From Nocardia wallacei (GTDB lineage Bacteria > Actinomycetota > Actinomycetes > Mycobacteriales > Mycobacteriaceae), in assembly GCF_014466955.1 (NCBI RefSeq), contig NZ_AP023396.1, forward strand, positions 2,728,001-2,792,000: a stretch of 64,000 nt of DNA, in the 5' to 3' direction. Position numbers and translations under genes: made by a program. Below are positions 9,952 through 18,703 of the stretch, one piece after another (within the stretch, counting starts at the first letter, position 1; the number at the start of each line of letters is the position of its first letter). The notes beneath the pieces were generated by a model that was given only the letters and a program-made list of their open reading frames with translations, was not told the origin of the DNA and did not search any database.

Positions 9952-10135
9952 GTACGCCCTTTCGTGACGGTCTCGTGCGGCGTCACGCCAGAGTGATCTT
10001 CCGGCGGAGCGGTTCTGTCGGGGTTAAACCCGGCTCTCCGGCCGGGGTCGGTTTCCGGCTCACCGCCGGTCATGCGTTCCATTGTAACGATCCGGGCGGA
10101 GTGCGATGCCGCAGCCTCGCTGGTTGCCGGGGCGA

Positions 10136-10894
10136 TCACGGTGCGATCCCGGCGTCGACGGCCATCGCGGCGCCCACGATCCCGGCCGTGTTGCGCAGAT
10201 GCGCCGCCACCACCGGAGTCCGGTTGCCCAGCAACGGGATCCAGTGCTCGGCGTCGCGGCTGATGCCGCCACCGGCCACGAAGACGTCCGGCCACAGCAG
10301 GTTCTCGAGGGTGACCAGCACCTTGGTCACCTGAGCCGACCACTCCTTGAACGACAGCTTCTTTCGTTCCTTCACCGACGAAGCGGCGCGGTGCTCGGCT
10401 TCCTTGCCGTCGACCAGGATGTGGCCGAATTCGGTATTCGGCACCAGCGTGCCGTGGTACAGCAGCGCCGACCCGATGCCGGTGCCGAAGGTCAGCAGCA
10501 TGACCAGCCCGTCGATCTGCCGCGCCGCGCCGTAGCGGTCCTCGGCCATGCCGGCGGCGTCGGCGTCGTTGAGCACGACCACCTCGCGGCCGCCGAGCGC
10601 CGCGGAGAACAGCAGCCGGGCGTCGGTGTCGATCCAGGCCTTATCGATATTGGCGGCGGTGCGGGCGACACCGTTGACCACCACGCTGGGCAGCGTGAGA
10701 CCGACCGGACCGTCCCAGTCCGCCTGGGCCACCAGTTTCGCGACGGTTTCGGCGACGGCGTTCGGGGTGGACGGCTGCGGCGTGGCGATCTTGATGCGCT
10801 CGTGCGCGAGTTCGCCGGTGGCGAGATCCACCACCGCGCCCTTCACCCCGCTACCCCCGATGTCGATACCGAATGCTTGCCCCCGAGCGGACAT
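10136..10894 (-). CDS. ppgK: Polyphosphate glucokinase
   Basis: PpgK phosphorylates glucose to glucose-6-phosphate using inorganic polyphosphate (and often ATP) in the cytosol. The 252-residue ROK-type kinase shows the phosphate-1 loop FGIDIGGSGVKGAVVDL at the N-terminus, LTLPSVVVNG, and the phosphate-2 motif LLTFGTGIGSALLYHG. EFGHILVDGKEAEHRAASS and KERKKLSFKEWS match the segments peculiar to polyphosphate-using members. Start ATG 10894 puts the phosphate-1 loop at residue 8; the longer frame upstream is not conserved in character. It sits between sigA and suhB as in M. tuberculosis. Confidence 0.95.
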   Translation of the reverse strand: MSARGQAFGIDIGGSGVKGAVVDLATGELAHERIKIATPQPSTPNAVAETVAKLVAQADWDGPVGLTLPSVVVNGVARTAANIDKAWIDTDARLLFSAALGGREVVVLNDADAAGMAEDRYGAARQIDGLVMLLTFGTGIGSALLYHGTLVPNTEFGHILVDGKEAEHRAASSVKERKKLSFKEWSAQVTKVLVTLENLLWPDVFVAGGGISRDAEHWIPLLGNRTPVVAAHLRNTAGIVGAAMAVDAGIAP

Positions 10895-11042
10895 TGACAG
10901 TCTCCTCGTTTCCCTGTGGCGCCGACCCTGATCGCAGGTGCGCGCGGCACGATACACGGCGTTGTGTGACGGGTTCGCACGACCACCGGATCTGTGTCGT
11001 GCCCGACAAGCCTAATGCGCGGGGCGCGGGATCTGTGCTGCG

Positions 11043-11975
11043 ATGGATGTCGTGCGCGATACGAATCCCTCACCGTCCGCCGCCGTCACCGACCCCGCCC
11101 GGCCCGCGCCGGACCCGGCCGACCCCGCCGAGATCACCGAATTACGCCGTGTCGCAGTGCATCTCGCGCAGACCGCGGCAGCCCACGTGCGGGCGCGGCG
11201 GCCCGAGGTGTTCGGTGCGGGCGAGGACGCGCAGGACGCGGTGCGGGCCAAGAGCTCACCCACCGATCCGGTCACGGTCGTCGACACCGAGACCGAGCAG
11301 CTGATCCGTCGCCTGCTCGCCGAGCTGCGGCCGGGCGAGGCGGTCCTGGGCGAGGAGGGCGGCGGCAGCCTGGGCGACGATCGGCAGATCGTCTGGGTGG
11401 TCGATCCGATCGACGGCACCGTGAACTTCATGTACGGCATCCCCGCCTACGCGGTCTCGGTGGCCGCCATGCGCGGCGGGCGGTCGCTGGCCGGGGCGGT
11501 GGTCGACGTGGCCGCCGCACGGACCTACAGCGCGGGCCTGGGCGCGGGCGCCACCCGCACCGGCCCCGACGGCATCGCGAACCCGTTGCGCTGCAACGAA
11601 GTCGACTCGCTCGCCATGACGCTGCTGGCCACCGGCTTCGGCTACGGCGCGGCGCGGCGGGCCCGGCAGGGGCGGCTGATCGGCGAACTACTGCCGCACG
11701 TACGCGACATCCGCCGCATCGGATCGGCGGCCCTGGACCTGTGCATGGTCGCCGCCGGCCGGGCCGACGCGCACTACGAGCACGGGCTCAACACCTGGGA
11801 CTGGGCGGCGGGCGCGCTGATCGCCGCCGAGGCGGGCGCCCGGCTGGTGCTGCCGCCCGCCGGCACCACCGGCAAGACCGGCGAGCTGGTGGTCGCGGCC
11901 GCGCCCGGCATCGCTACGGAACTGCTCGAATTGTTCGACCGGCTCGGCGTGTCGGAGGCGATTGCGGAGAGCTGA
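11043..11975 (+). CDS. suhB: Inositol-1-monophosphatase family protein, SuhB-like
   Basis: A Mg2+-dependent, Li+-sensitive phosphatase that should release myo-inositol from inositol-1-phosphate. In mycolic-acid bacteria this feeds phosphatidylinositol and related glycolipids. The 310-residue protein carries the two family motifs: WVVDPIDGTVNFMYGIP (metal-binding DPIDGT, near residue 120) and NTWDWAAGALIAAEAG near residue 250, plus the upstream GEEGGG acidic motif. An N-terminal extension of about 30 residues is Pro/Ala-rich; a start at GTG 11052 is also possible. It is divergent from ppgK and convergent with cei, leaving a 3-bp gap. Confidence 0.92.
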   Translation: MDVVRDTNPSPSAAVTDPARPAPDPADPAEITELRRVAVHLAQTAAAHVRARRPEVFGAGEDAQDAVRAKSSPTDPVTVVDTETEQLIRRLLAELRPGEAVLGEEGGGSLGDDRQIVWVVDPIDGTVNFMYGIPAYAVSVAAMRGGRSLAGAVVDVAAARTYSAGLGAGATRTGPDGIANPLRCNEVDSLAMTLLATGFGYGAARRARQGRLIGELLPHVRDIRRIGSAALDLCMVAAGRADAHYEHGLNTWDWAAGALIAAEAGARLVLPPAGTTGKTGELVVAAAPGIATELLELFDRLGVSEAIAES

Positions 11976-11978
11976 CGC

Positions 11979-12662
11979 TCAGCAGGTGCCCTTGCGGGCG
12001 GCGTCGAGCAGGGTGGAGTCGATCGCCGGGCCGTCGGGCGCCGGATTCTTCAACGACCGCAGCACCTCCTCGGCGTCGGTCGACGGGCGCACCTCGTTGC
12101 CGAACAGCGAGCCCAGCGCCAGATCGACGGTGTCGTCGTTGCGCTTGTCCTCGACCAGCTCCGCACACGGCGAAACCAGTTGCACCGCCGCCGCGGCCGG
12201 GCGGCCGTTGACGCCGAAGCGAATCTGCCCGGTGCACACCAGATCACCGTTGACGTAGACCGGATCGTTGGCGAACTGCGGCGCCGGCGGGCTGGCGAAG
12301 CCGAGGTCGCTGAGCCGGGACGCGATGTGCTCGGCCAGGCCGCGCTGGCCGGAAGCGTTGTAGACGCGCACCTTCGACTGTGTCAGCGGCGCCGGTTCCA
12401 CATCCTGCAGGCGCGACGGCGAGACCCGCTGCCCCAGCGGCGCCGGCTGCGGGGCGTTCGGGTCGGCCGCCGGCGACGGCGAGTTGCACGCCATGGCCGC
12501 ATGGCTCTTGCTCTCGGTCGTCAGGGCCTTGATCCACACGATCGCGCAGATCAATGCCAGGATCGCGACGAGCGCGACCCACGGTTGGTACCGGCGGCGC
12601 AGGAACGGGCGCCCTTTGTCGTCGACGGCGCTGCCTTCGGTGATCAGTGAAACCACACGCAC
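11979..12662 (-). CDS. cei: Envelope integrity protein Cei (LytR_C domain)
   Basis: A 227-residue membrane-anchored protein with one N-terminal transmembrane helix (WVALVAILALICAIVWIKAL, about 28-47) and a periplasmic C-terminal LytR_C-type domain from about residue 95 (KVRVYNASGQRGLAEHIASR). The equivalent gene Rv2700 is required for envelope integrity and virulence in M. tuberculosis, and lies next to suhB as here. Four cysteines (in MACNS, VCTGQ, SPCAE and at the extreme C-terminus) may form disulphides outside the membrane. The first residues MRVVSLITEGSAVDDKG could be a few residues too long. Confidence 0.9.
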   Translation of the reverse strand: MRVVSLITEGSAVDDKGRPFLRRRYQPWVALVAILALICAIVWIKALTTESKSHAAMACNSPSPAADPNAPQPAPLGQRVSPSRLQDVEPAPLTQSKVRVYNASGQRGLAEHIASRLSDLGFASPPAPQFANDPVYVNGDLVCTGQIRFGVNGRPAAAAVQLVSPCAELVEDKRNDDTVDLALGSLFGNEVRPSTDAEEVLRSLKNPAPDGPAIDSTLLDAARKGTC

Positions 12663-13111
12663 ACCTTACGAGTTCGGCTCGCACAATCCCGCATGCGGAC
12701 ACCGGGAGTGGCGGCGCGCGTGGCGGGTGTGCGACGGATATCGCGGGGGTAACGATTCGCCGGAGGCTCGGACACGGAATCGGCACTGTCCAGGGCAGCC
12801 GATGACGATTACCCCTCGGTTTCGACGCGCTCGGGTTTTGATTGCGACTTTTGCCTCGGTGTCCGCTATTGTCTGGCGGCTGATTCGAATCGACAGAGGT
12901 GAATCAGGGCGGAGATTTCGGGAACAACCAGGACATGTCCTGCGTTGACCGAGCGCGATCCGGTACAGGTCCACCAGATCTGGCCCGGTCGGCGACCGGT
13001 GTACACGTGACGTACACCACCGGCGGGGCGGCGTCGCCGAGCCGATTCCCAGGAATCGGCCCAGGTGGGGTCGGTCCGGGATATACGGAGTAAGGACGAG
13101 GGGAAGACGAC
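12663..13111. other. Divergent intergenic region, cei / DUF4193 gene
   Basis: These 449 bp between divergent genes contain no credible coding frame. They should hold both promoters. The one structured element I see is a 7-bp inverted repeat at 12998-13018. The stretch 12830-12880 (GGTTTTGATTGCGACTTTTG) is lower in GC than the surroundings. Confidence 0.4.
12998..13018. promoter_or_regulatory. Inverted repeat upstream of the DUF4193 gene (operator candidate)
   Basis: GGTGTAC (12998-13004) and GTACACC (13012-13018) form a perfect inverted repeat with a 7-nt spacer, 94 bp upstream of the DUF4193 start. The 14-bp centre-to-centre spacing of the half-sites suits a dimeric regulator better than a terminator, and no coding end lies nearby. 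The bound factor is unknown. Confidence 0.5.
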
Positions 13112-13414
13112 ATGGCAACCGACTATGACGCACCGAGGCGTACCGAAACCGACGAGGTGTCGGAGGACTCGCTCGAGGAGCTGAAGGCTCGTCGCAACGA
13201 GGCCGCGTCCGCCGTCGTGGATGTCGACGACAGCGATACCGCGGAATCGTTCGAACTTCCCGGCGCGGACCTGTCCGAGGAAGTGCTGTCGGTTCGGGTG
13301 ATCCCGAAGCAGGCCGACGAGTTCACCTGCTCGAGCTGTTTTCTGGTTCATCACCGCAGCCGGCTCGCCAGCGAATCCGGCGGTCAGCTGATCTGCATGG
13401 ATTGCGCAGCCTGA
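13112..13414 (+). CDS. DUF4193 family protein (small zinc-ribbon-like)
   Basis: A 100-residue acidic protein with two CxxC pairs at the C-terminus (FTCSSCFLVHH, then LICMDCAA), which would bind one zinc. This is the DUF4193 family, conserved across actinobacteria (Rv2699c in M. tuberculosis); its function is unknown. The N-terminal two thirds are charged and probably extended. A GAGGGGAAG ribosome binding site precedes ATG 13112. It keeps the mycobacterial neighbourhood between cei and the DUF3093 gene. Two 15-bp tandem repeats follow its stop. Confidence 0.9.
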   Translation: MATDYDAPRRTETDEVSEDSLEELKARRNEAASAVVDVDDSDTAESFELPGADLSEEVLSVRVIPKQADEFTCSSCFLVHHRSRLASESGGQLICMDCAA

Positions 13415-13417
13415 GCA

Positions 13418-13447
13418 TTCGGCGGGTCCAACTTCGGCGGGTCCAAC
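13418..13447. repeat. Two tandem 15-bp repeats just after a stop codon
   Basis: TTCGGCGGGTCCAAC occurs twice head to tail (13418-13432 and 13433-13447), 3 bp after the DUF4193 stop. It looks like a minisatellite at its earliest stage. Confidence 0.8.
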
Positions 13448-13525
13448 TATCGAAATCCCGCGCTCGGCAGCCCCGGGCGCGGACGGAAAACGCGCGTGCT
13501 CGGCGCAGCCTGATCGGCCTGCCGG

Positions 13526-14071
13526 TCAGCTCGCGTCGCGTACGCCGAGCGCCTTCAGCACCCGGTCGGGCCGGCGCGTACTGACCAACCAGTACGGTGC
13601 CGGATCGTCCGGGTCGTCGAGTACCAGCAGCAACAGCGGCCCGATCCAGGGCCGGTGCTGAACATAGGCGGCGGGGTCGAGCTGCCTGCCCAGCGCTGCG
13701 CTCTTGGCGCTGGCCGGGACCGCCGCTGCTCGGGCCACATACGTTACCGGCAGATGTGCCCGGTCCGCTCGCAATTCGACCGTTCCACCGGCGTCCGGCC
13801 CGACCTCGACGCGGTGCCGGCTCAGCCACAGCAGCGCCCACACCGGTACGGGCAGCAGTAGCACATACGGCAGCCAGGCCCGGATGCCCGGCGCGCCCAT
13901 GTGCACCTCCGCGGCGAGCAGGCCCGCGATGGCCAAGCCCACCGGCCACCACCACAGCGGCACCCACAGGCGTTCCGTGTAGCCGGGGGTGGCGTTCGCG
14001 GGTCGGTTCATGGCCTCGGATGCTACGGCGGCGGGGGCGGCATCGGGGGTCGGCGCGGACTGGTCGGGCAC
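13526..14071 (-). CDS. DUF3093 membrane protein
   Basis: A 181-residue protein with two adjacent transmembrane segments (VPLWWWPVGLAIAGLLAAEV and AWLPYVLLLPVPVWALLWLS) and a cytosolic C-terminal domain ending PYWLVSTRRPDRVLKALGV. This matches DUF3093 (Rv2698), a family with no known function that neighbours dut throughout mycobacteria and relatives. A first segment of about 30 residues is Pro/Ala-rich, so the true start could be the internal ATG before NRPANATPGYTERLW. It is divergent from dut, so the two promoters share the 118 bp between them. Confidence 0.87.
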   Translation of the reverse strand: MPDQSAPTPDAAPAAVASEAMNRPANATPGYTERLWVPLWWWPVGLAIAGLLAAEVHMGAPGIRAWLPYVLLLPVPVWALLWLSRHRVEVGPDAGGTVELRADRAHLPVTYVARAAAVPASAKSAALGRQLDPAAYVQHRPWIGPLLLLVLDDPDDPAPYWLVSTRRPDRVLKALGVRDAS

Positions 14072-14189
14072 CTCATCAGACTAAGTCAGCGCGTGCCGCC
14101 GGAGTGCGGCGGGAGCAGGTCGTTGCGCTGGTCGCGCTCCGGCCATGTCACTGTCACCGCGGTACGCCGAGCGCGTAGGCTCGCTGTAC

Positions 14190-14684
14190 GTGACCGGTAT
14201 TCCACCTATCTCCCTGCTGCGGCTCGATCCCGGCATTCCTGTCCCCACCCGCGCGCACCCGGGTGACGCGGGCGTGGACCTGTGCACCACCGAGGACGTC
14301 ATCCTGGAGCCGGGGGAGCGGGTGCTCGTCGGCACGGGGATCGCCGTCGCACTGCCGATCGGCACGGTCGGTCTCATTCATCCGCGATCCGGGCTGGCCG
14401 CCAAGACCGGTCTGTCGATCGTCAACACGCCGGGCACGGTCGACGCGGGGTATCGGGGCGAGATCAAGGTCTGCCTGATCAACCACGATCCGCGCACTCC
14501 TATCGAGCTGCGCCGCGGCGACCGGATCGCGCAGCTGCTGGTGCAGCGGGTCGAGCTGGTCGATTTCGTGGAGGTCACCGAGCTCGACGACACCGCGCGG
14601 GGTGCGGGGGGTTACGGGTCCAGCGGCGGGCACGCCAGTCTCGCCGCTGAGGCGGCCGGCGCGAGCGCCGGCAAGGAGGCATGA
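14190..14684 (+). CDS. dut: dUTP pyrophosphatase (dUTPase)
   Basis: Homotrimeric dUTPase hydrolyses dUTP to dUMP and pyrophosphate, keeping uracil out of DNA and supplying dTMP synthesis. All five motifs are visible: [12 protein letters not shown] (1), [11 protein letters not shown] (2), [17 protein letters not shown] (3), [14 protein letters not shown] (4) and GSSGGHASL (5, the C-terminal arm). Start GTG 14190 gives 164 residues and places the first strand correctly; an ATG 45 bp upstream is also in frame. A tail of about 15 residues ([13 protein letters not shown]) follows motif 5. The stop overlaps the start of the DUF3710 gene, so the two are coupled. Confidence 0.95.
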   Translation: MTGIPPISLLRLDPGIPVPTRAHPGDAGVDLCTTEDVILEPGERVLVGTGIAVALPIGTVGLIHPRSGLAAKTGLSIVNTPGTVDAGYRGEIKVCLINHDPRTPIELRRGDRIAQLLVQRVELVDFVEVTELDDTARGAGGYGSSGGHASLAAEAAGASAGKEA

Positions 14685-16555
14685 CGATGTTCGGACGCAG
14701 GCGCAGACGCGACGACGACGTTCCCGCCAGAGGTCACTACGACGACGACACCTGGTACGACGAAGACGAATACGCCACCGAGGCCGGGTACGAGGAGTAC
14801 GAGGACGACTACGACGAGTCCTCCTACCGCACCGACGAGAACCCCATCTACCGCACGGACGAAACCCCGGCCTACCGCACCGGCCGCCAACCGGTGTACG
14901 GAACGGACCAGCAGCCCGCCTACGAAACAGGCCGGCAGCCCGCCTACCGAACCGGCCAGCAACCGACTTACCGGACCGGCCAGCAATCCGTCTATCGTCC
15001 GGGCGAGACGCCCGCCCATCGCTCGGGCGAGCAGCCTGCCTATCGTCCGGGCGCGACGCCCGCGCCTCGCTCGGGTGAGCAGCCTGCCTATCGTCCGGGC
15101 GCGACGCCCGCGCCTCGCTCGGGTGAGCAGCCTGCCTACCGCCCCGGTGCGACGCCCGCGCCTCGCACCGGGGAACAACCCGCCTACCGGCCGGGGGAGA
15201 CATCTGTACCTCATGCGGGGGAACAGTCCGCCGCCTATCCGCTGGAGGGGACGCCCGCGCCTCGCTCCGGTGAGCAGCGTGCTCATCGTCCGGGCGTGAC
15301 GCCTGTGCCTCGCACCGGGGAGCAACCCGCCTATCGCCCAGGCGAGACTCCTGCGCATTTCACTGGCGAGCAGCCGGCTTATCGGCGCGGTGAGCGGACC
15401 GGGGGACCGCAGCCCGTCCGTCGGCCGGGTGAGGCGTCTGCTCATCGGACCGGTGAGCAGCCCGCCTATCGGCCGGGCGAGGCGCCCGCCCATCGGACCG
15501 GGGAGCAGCGCGCTCTGCGGCGAGGGGAACGGACTGGGGAACAGCCTGCTCATCGGGGCGATCCGCCTGCCTACCAGCCCGAGGAACCGCCCGCGCGTAC
15601 CGGCCGTCGGTCCGCTCGTCGGTCGGGTGAGGCACCCGCCTCCCGGACAGGTCAGCAACCGGCCTATCGGACCGGGCAGCAGCCCGCGTACCGGACTGGT
15701 CAGCAACCGGCCTACCGGACCGGCGAGCAGCCCGCCTATCGGACCGGGGAGCATCCGGCCTACCGGACCGGGCAGCAGCCCGCCTACCTCGAGGACGATT
15801 ACGACGACGACGCCTGGTACGGCCAGGAACACGACACCGATCCGTCCGCCCGCACCGGCCCGTACGACTACGAAGACGTCGCCGATGTGCTCGAGGACAT
15901 CGGCGATCAACGGCTGGACCTCGGCTCGGTGATCCTGCCCGTCCCCGAGGGCGGCCAGCTCCAGGTGGAGATGACGCCCGACGGCACGCCGCAGGCGGTT
16001 CATCTGGCCACCGAGCACGGCCGCCTGACCGTGGCCGCCTACGCCGCGCCGAAGTCGCCCGGGCAGTGGCGCTCGGTGGTCAACGACCTGCGCGACTCGC
16101 TACGCAAGGACGGCGCACAGGTGTCGGTCCAGAACGGCCCGTGGGGCCGGGAACTGCACGCCGTCACCCAGGGTGCCGACCTGCGTTTCATCGGCGTCGA
16201 CGGCTACCGCTGGATGCTGCGCCTGGTCGCGGCGGGCCCCTCGGGCTCGGTGGACGAGGGCACACCACTCGTCCAGGCGGCCCGCGCCATCGTCAGCGAG
16301 ACAGTGGTACGCCGCGGCGAAGAACCGCTTCCCGTCCGCGAGCCTCTCCCGGTGGTCCTCCCGCAGGAACTGGCCGATCAGCTGACCGCAGCCCACCAGC
16401 AACAGGTCCAAGCCCAGGAACAGGCCAGAGCCGCCCAGGTCGCCGAGGCCCAGGCCCACGCCACCGGCCAATACCCCACCCTCACCCCCGACGAGCCCCC
16501 CCAACCCCGCCGAGGCACCGAAGGCTCCGCCATGCAACAACTCGGCCTCAACTAA
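14681..16555 (+). CDS. DUF3710 protein with a giant octapeptide-repeat insertion
   Basis: A 624-residue protein whose last 240 residues are the DUF3710 domain ([19 protein letters not shown], then GPWGRELHA and [14 protein letters not shown]). DUF3710 proteins follow dut in mycobacteria (Rv2696c, about 260 residues as I recall); their role is unknown. Residues 1-47 are basic, then acidic and Tyr-rich ([10 protein letters not shown]). Residues 48-370 are about 40 degenerate octapeptides of the type [16 protein letters not shown]. This more than doubles the protein and should be disordered, rich in Pro, Gly, Arg and Gln. Start ATG 14681 overlaps the dut stop; ATG 14687 is an alternative. Confidence 0.88.
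   Translation: MTMFGRRRRRDDDVPARGHYDDDTWYDEDEYATEAGYEEYEDDYDESSYRTDENPIYRTDETPAYRTGRQPVYGTDQQPAYETGRQPAYRTGQQPTYRTGQQSVYRPGETPAHRSGEQPAYRPGATPAPRSGEQPAYRPGATPAPRSGEQPAYRPGATPAPRTGEQPAYRPGETSVPHAGEQSAAYPLEGTPAPRSGEQRAHRPGVTPVPRTGEQPAYRPGETPAHFTGEQPAYRRGERTGGPQPVRRPGEASAHRTGEQPAYRPGEAPAHRTGEQRALRRGERTGEQPAHRGDPPAYQPEEPPARTGRRSARRSGEAPASRTGQQPAYRTGQQPAYRTGQQPAYRTGEQPAYRTGEHPAYRTGQQPAYLEDDYDDDAWYGQEHDTDPSARTGPYDYEDVADVLEDIGDQRLDLGSVILPVPEGGQLQVEMTPDGTPQAVHLATEHGRLTVAAYAAPKSPGQWRSVVNDLRDSLRKDGAQVSVQNGPWGRELHAVTQGADLRFIGVDGYRWMLRLVAAGPSGSVDEGTPLVQAARAIVSETVVRRGEEPLPVREPLPVVLPQELADQLTAAHQQQVQAQEQARAAQVAEAQAHATGQYPTLTPDEPPQPRRGTEGSAMQQLGLN
14822..15790 (+). repeat. About 1 kb of 24-bp coding repeats in the DUF3710 gene
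   Basis: Roughly 40 degenerate 24-bp units encode Y-R-T/P-G-x-x-P-A octapeptides. Higher-order 48-bp repeats are nearly identical around 15040-15180 (CCTATCGTCCGGGCGCGACG recurs). The unit length preserves the frame. Confidence 0.88.
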
Positions 16556-16687
16556 CCCCACCGGCGGCGCAACACAACTTCCCGACCTCGGGCCGCCGAC
16601 CCTGTCGCGTCTGTCACCGCCAGCACACGTACGCCCGCTCGGTGTTCGCGATCGTTGCCTTCCCGCGCTCGCCTGGCGTTCACCATT

Positions 16688-16722
16688 CCCTGTGTTCTCG
16701 CGCCCCGCGCGGGAACACAGGG
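16688..16722. terminator. Bidirectional terminator hairpin
   Basis: CCCTGTGTTCTCGCGC (16688-16703) pairs with GCGCGGGAACACAGGG (16707-16722), 16 bp with one T-G wobble and a 3-nt loop. It lies in the 184-bp gap between the convergent DUF3710 and SnoaL-like genes. Confidence 0.8.
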
Positions 16723-16739
16723 CTTCGGGTGAGTCGAGG

Positions 16740-17177
16740 TCAGAGGTGGGGGTCGAAGGCTCGGGCTACGGCGAGGCTGTCTTCGTAGACGTGGTTGCGG
16801 GTGATCAGGCCGTTTTCGACGGTGACGTGCAGGACGAAGCGGGCTCGGTAGGGGCGGCCCGTGGTGCGGGCGGTCTGCCGGATCTCGCCCAGTACCACCG
16901 CGTCGGGGCCGTCGACGAGGATGCGTTCGATCTCGGTCGCGGCCTCCTCGGGGATGTGGTGGCCGCGCAGCATCCGGTAGTGGTCGGCCGCGTCGGCGCG
17001 GGTGCCGCGGTGCACGATCCACGGCGTGGCGGCGCGGCCGTGTTCGGCCTCGGGCCAGCTCAGCTTCCAATCGTATTCGGGCGCATACAGTTCGGCGATC
17101 CGATCGGCGTCGCCTTCGGCGATGCGGCGCAGCAGTTCCTCGACGGTGGCGCGGGTGGTCCGGGCTTCGGTGATCAT
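16740..17177 (-). CDS. SnoaL/NTF2-like protein
   Basis: A 145-residue single-domain protein of the NTF2-like cone fold: an N-terminal helix pair (VEELLRRIAEGDADRIAELYAP) followed by curved-sheet strands (IERILVDGPDAVVLGEIRQT, YRARFVLHVTVENGLITRNH). Such proteins are isomerases, hydrolases or ligand binders; the substrate here cannot be told. ATG 17177 is preferred over an in-frame GTG 9 bp upstream, though the choice is weak. It is not part of the mycobacterial order at this position, so it is probably an insertion in the block. Confidence 0.82.
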   Translation of the reverse strand: MITEARTTRATVEELLRRIAEGDADRIAELYAPEYDWKLSWPEAEHGRAATPWIVHRGTRADAADHYRMLRGHHIPEEAATEIERILVDGPDAVVLGEIRQTARTTGRPYRARFVLHVTVENGLITRNHVYEDSLAVARAFDPHL

Positions 17178-17254
17178 GCGAATCACGATGCCCGACGCCC
17201 GTGCGACCGTCGATTACCCCGCGGGTAATACCTTTGAGCCGCAGCGGAGTCCGG

Positions 17255-17971
17255 TCAGCGGTGGGTGGCGTGCCGCCCGGCCAGCCGGGCCAGCCCGCGG
17301 CAGCCCAGGATGCCGGGGTCGGCGCCCAATTCGGCGAGGGTGATGCGATGCAGTTCGGACCTGGGGATCAGGGCGGCCCAGCGTTCGGCGACCGCGAGCG
17401 GATGCACCGGATCGTCGACGGCGGTGACGATGGTCACCGGAACGCTCAGCGCCACAAGGGTTTCCGGAGTGGGCCATGGATAGGCCGCCGCCTCCTCCAG
17501 CGCCTCGGGCAGATGCGGCCACTGCGCGGTCCAGGACTGGGTGAGGGCCGCGGCCAGCCAGTCGGGGCTGCTGCTCCGCATCCGTTCGACCACCGCCGCC
17601 AGTCCGTCGGCCCGCAACTGCGCCGCGGTTGCGGCGGCACTGAGCGCCGCCGGGCATTCCCCGGCGTCGTCACCGGTCCACGCGGGCAGCGCCGCGATCA
17701 CCCCGAACGCCGAATCCGCCCGGGCGCGAGCCCATTCGACCGCGATGGCGGCGCCCAGCGAGATACCAGCGGCGAGCACCGGCCCCGAGCGTGCCGCGGT
17801 ATCCAGCGCCGCGCGGCAGCTGGCGACCACCGCGCGCGGGTCGGGCTCCACCGCCAGGAACGGCAGATCCAGTGCGGCACAGGCGGGTCCGAAGGCACGA
17901 CGGGCGAAGTCGGCGTCCGAGCCGGTACCGGGCAGCGCGACGACGAGGGCCGGGCGAGGTAGATCGGGCAC
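17255..17971 (-). CDS. Alpha/beta hydrolase (Rv2695-like)
   Basis: About 238 residues from GTG 17971. The order is: first strand and oxyanion loop (ALVVALPGTGSDADFARRAF), nucleophile elbow GISLGAAIAVEWA with the serine near residue 80, acid region TIVTAVDDPVHPLAVAERW, and a C-terminal region where HRITLAELGAD may carry the histidine. It is therefore a plausible active esterase/hydrolase; the substrate is unknown. The frame is open further upstream to 18181 but that part is Arg/Pro-rich and unlike the family. Its place next to the OB-fold and DUF3159 genes follows M. tuberculosis. Confidence 0.85.
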   Translation of the reverse strand: MPDLPRPALVVALPGTGSDADFARRAFGPACAALDLPFLAVEPDPRAVVASCRAALDTAARSGPVLAAGISLGAAIAVEWARARADSAFGVIAALPAWTGDDAGECPAALSAAATAAQLRADGLAAVVERMRSSSPDWLAAALTQSWTAQWPHLPEALEEAAAYPWPTPETLVALSVPVTIVTAVDDPVHPLAVAERWAALIPRSELHRITLAELGADPGILGCRGLARLAGRHATHR

Positions 17972-18274
17972 GCGCCGAAGCCTACGCGGCGCGGGCGCCG
18001 ATTCCGGGGAGGAACGGGTGCGTCGCAGGCGGCGATCCGGGCTCGCGCGCGCCGTCTCGAGCGCGTGCGGCCAGCCGCGGCGTGACGTGGGCCACCCTCG
18101 CGATATCGAGGTGGAAAACCGCTGCGCATTGGGTATCCACGGATGTGGGCGGCCTCGCGTGGCGAGGGGTCGAACGCCCATCTACAGTTGGCGATATACG
18201 GCCGCTCGGCCGGTCGTGTGGGAAACCCGACGACGTGTAACCCACGCCGTCTGCAGTGCAGGAAGTGTTGCAAG

Positions 18275-18700
18275 ATGCCTTTCACGGGCGGAAACAAGGC
18301 AGGATCCGGGATTGCCGGGCGCAAGACGGGTCCCGACAGCGGGTACTTCCGGCGCTTGAGTCGACGGCTCACCGCCGATCTCGATCATCTCGACGCCGAG
18401 GAACTGGCCGAGACGTCCGAAGCCTCCGGCGCCTGCCGGGCAGACGAGTGCCGGCGTGGCGAGGAGGTCACCATGCTCGGCAAACTGCGCAGCGTGGAGG
18501 CGTGCCCGAAGGCCGCGGGCGCGAATCTGCAGGCGGAGTTCTACGACGGCACCGACGCGGTGACGCTGGTGTGGATCGGGCGGCGGCGCATCCCCGGGAT
18601 CGATCCGGGACGCCGTATCCTGGTCCGCGGCCGCATCGGGGAGCGTGATGGGGCCAAGGTGATCTTCAACCCCTACTACGAACTACGTGAGAACTCCTGA
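18275..18700 (+). CDS. OB-fold nucleic-acid-binding protein (Rv2694c-like)
   Basis: A 141-residue protein. The C-terminal 85 residues form an OB-fold: GEEVTMLGKLRSVEACPKA, LQAEFYDGTDAVTLVWIGRR, GIDPGRRILVRGRIGERDG, ending in VIFNPYYELRENS, the family's typical closing strand. Such small OB proteins probably bind nucleic acid; no target is known. The first 30 residues are Gly/Lys/Arg-rich (MPFTGGNKAGSG). ATG 18275 is preceded by AGGAAG. The DUF3159 gene starts 3 bp after its stop, so the pair is an operon. Confidence 0.88.
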   Translation: MPFTGGNKAGSGIAGRKTGPDSGYFRRLSRRLTADLDHLDAEELAETSEASGACRADECRRGEEVTMLGKLRSVEACPKAAGANLQAEFYDGTDAVTLVWIGRRRIPGIDPGRRILVRGRIGERDGAKVIFNPYYELRENS

Positions 18701-18703
18701 CGC

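Noticed and set aside
10020..10030. GGGTTAAACCC palindrome between sigA and ppgK as an operator
   Set aside because: Only 5 bp per arm with a one-base centre; too short to separate from chance in a GC-rich gap.
12244..12950. Small genes in the cei upstream region
   Set aside because: Frames there lack ribosome binding sites and have poor composition; they read through cei antisense or promoter DNA.
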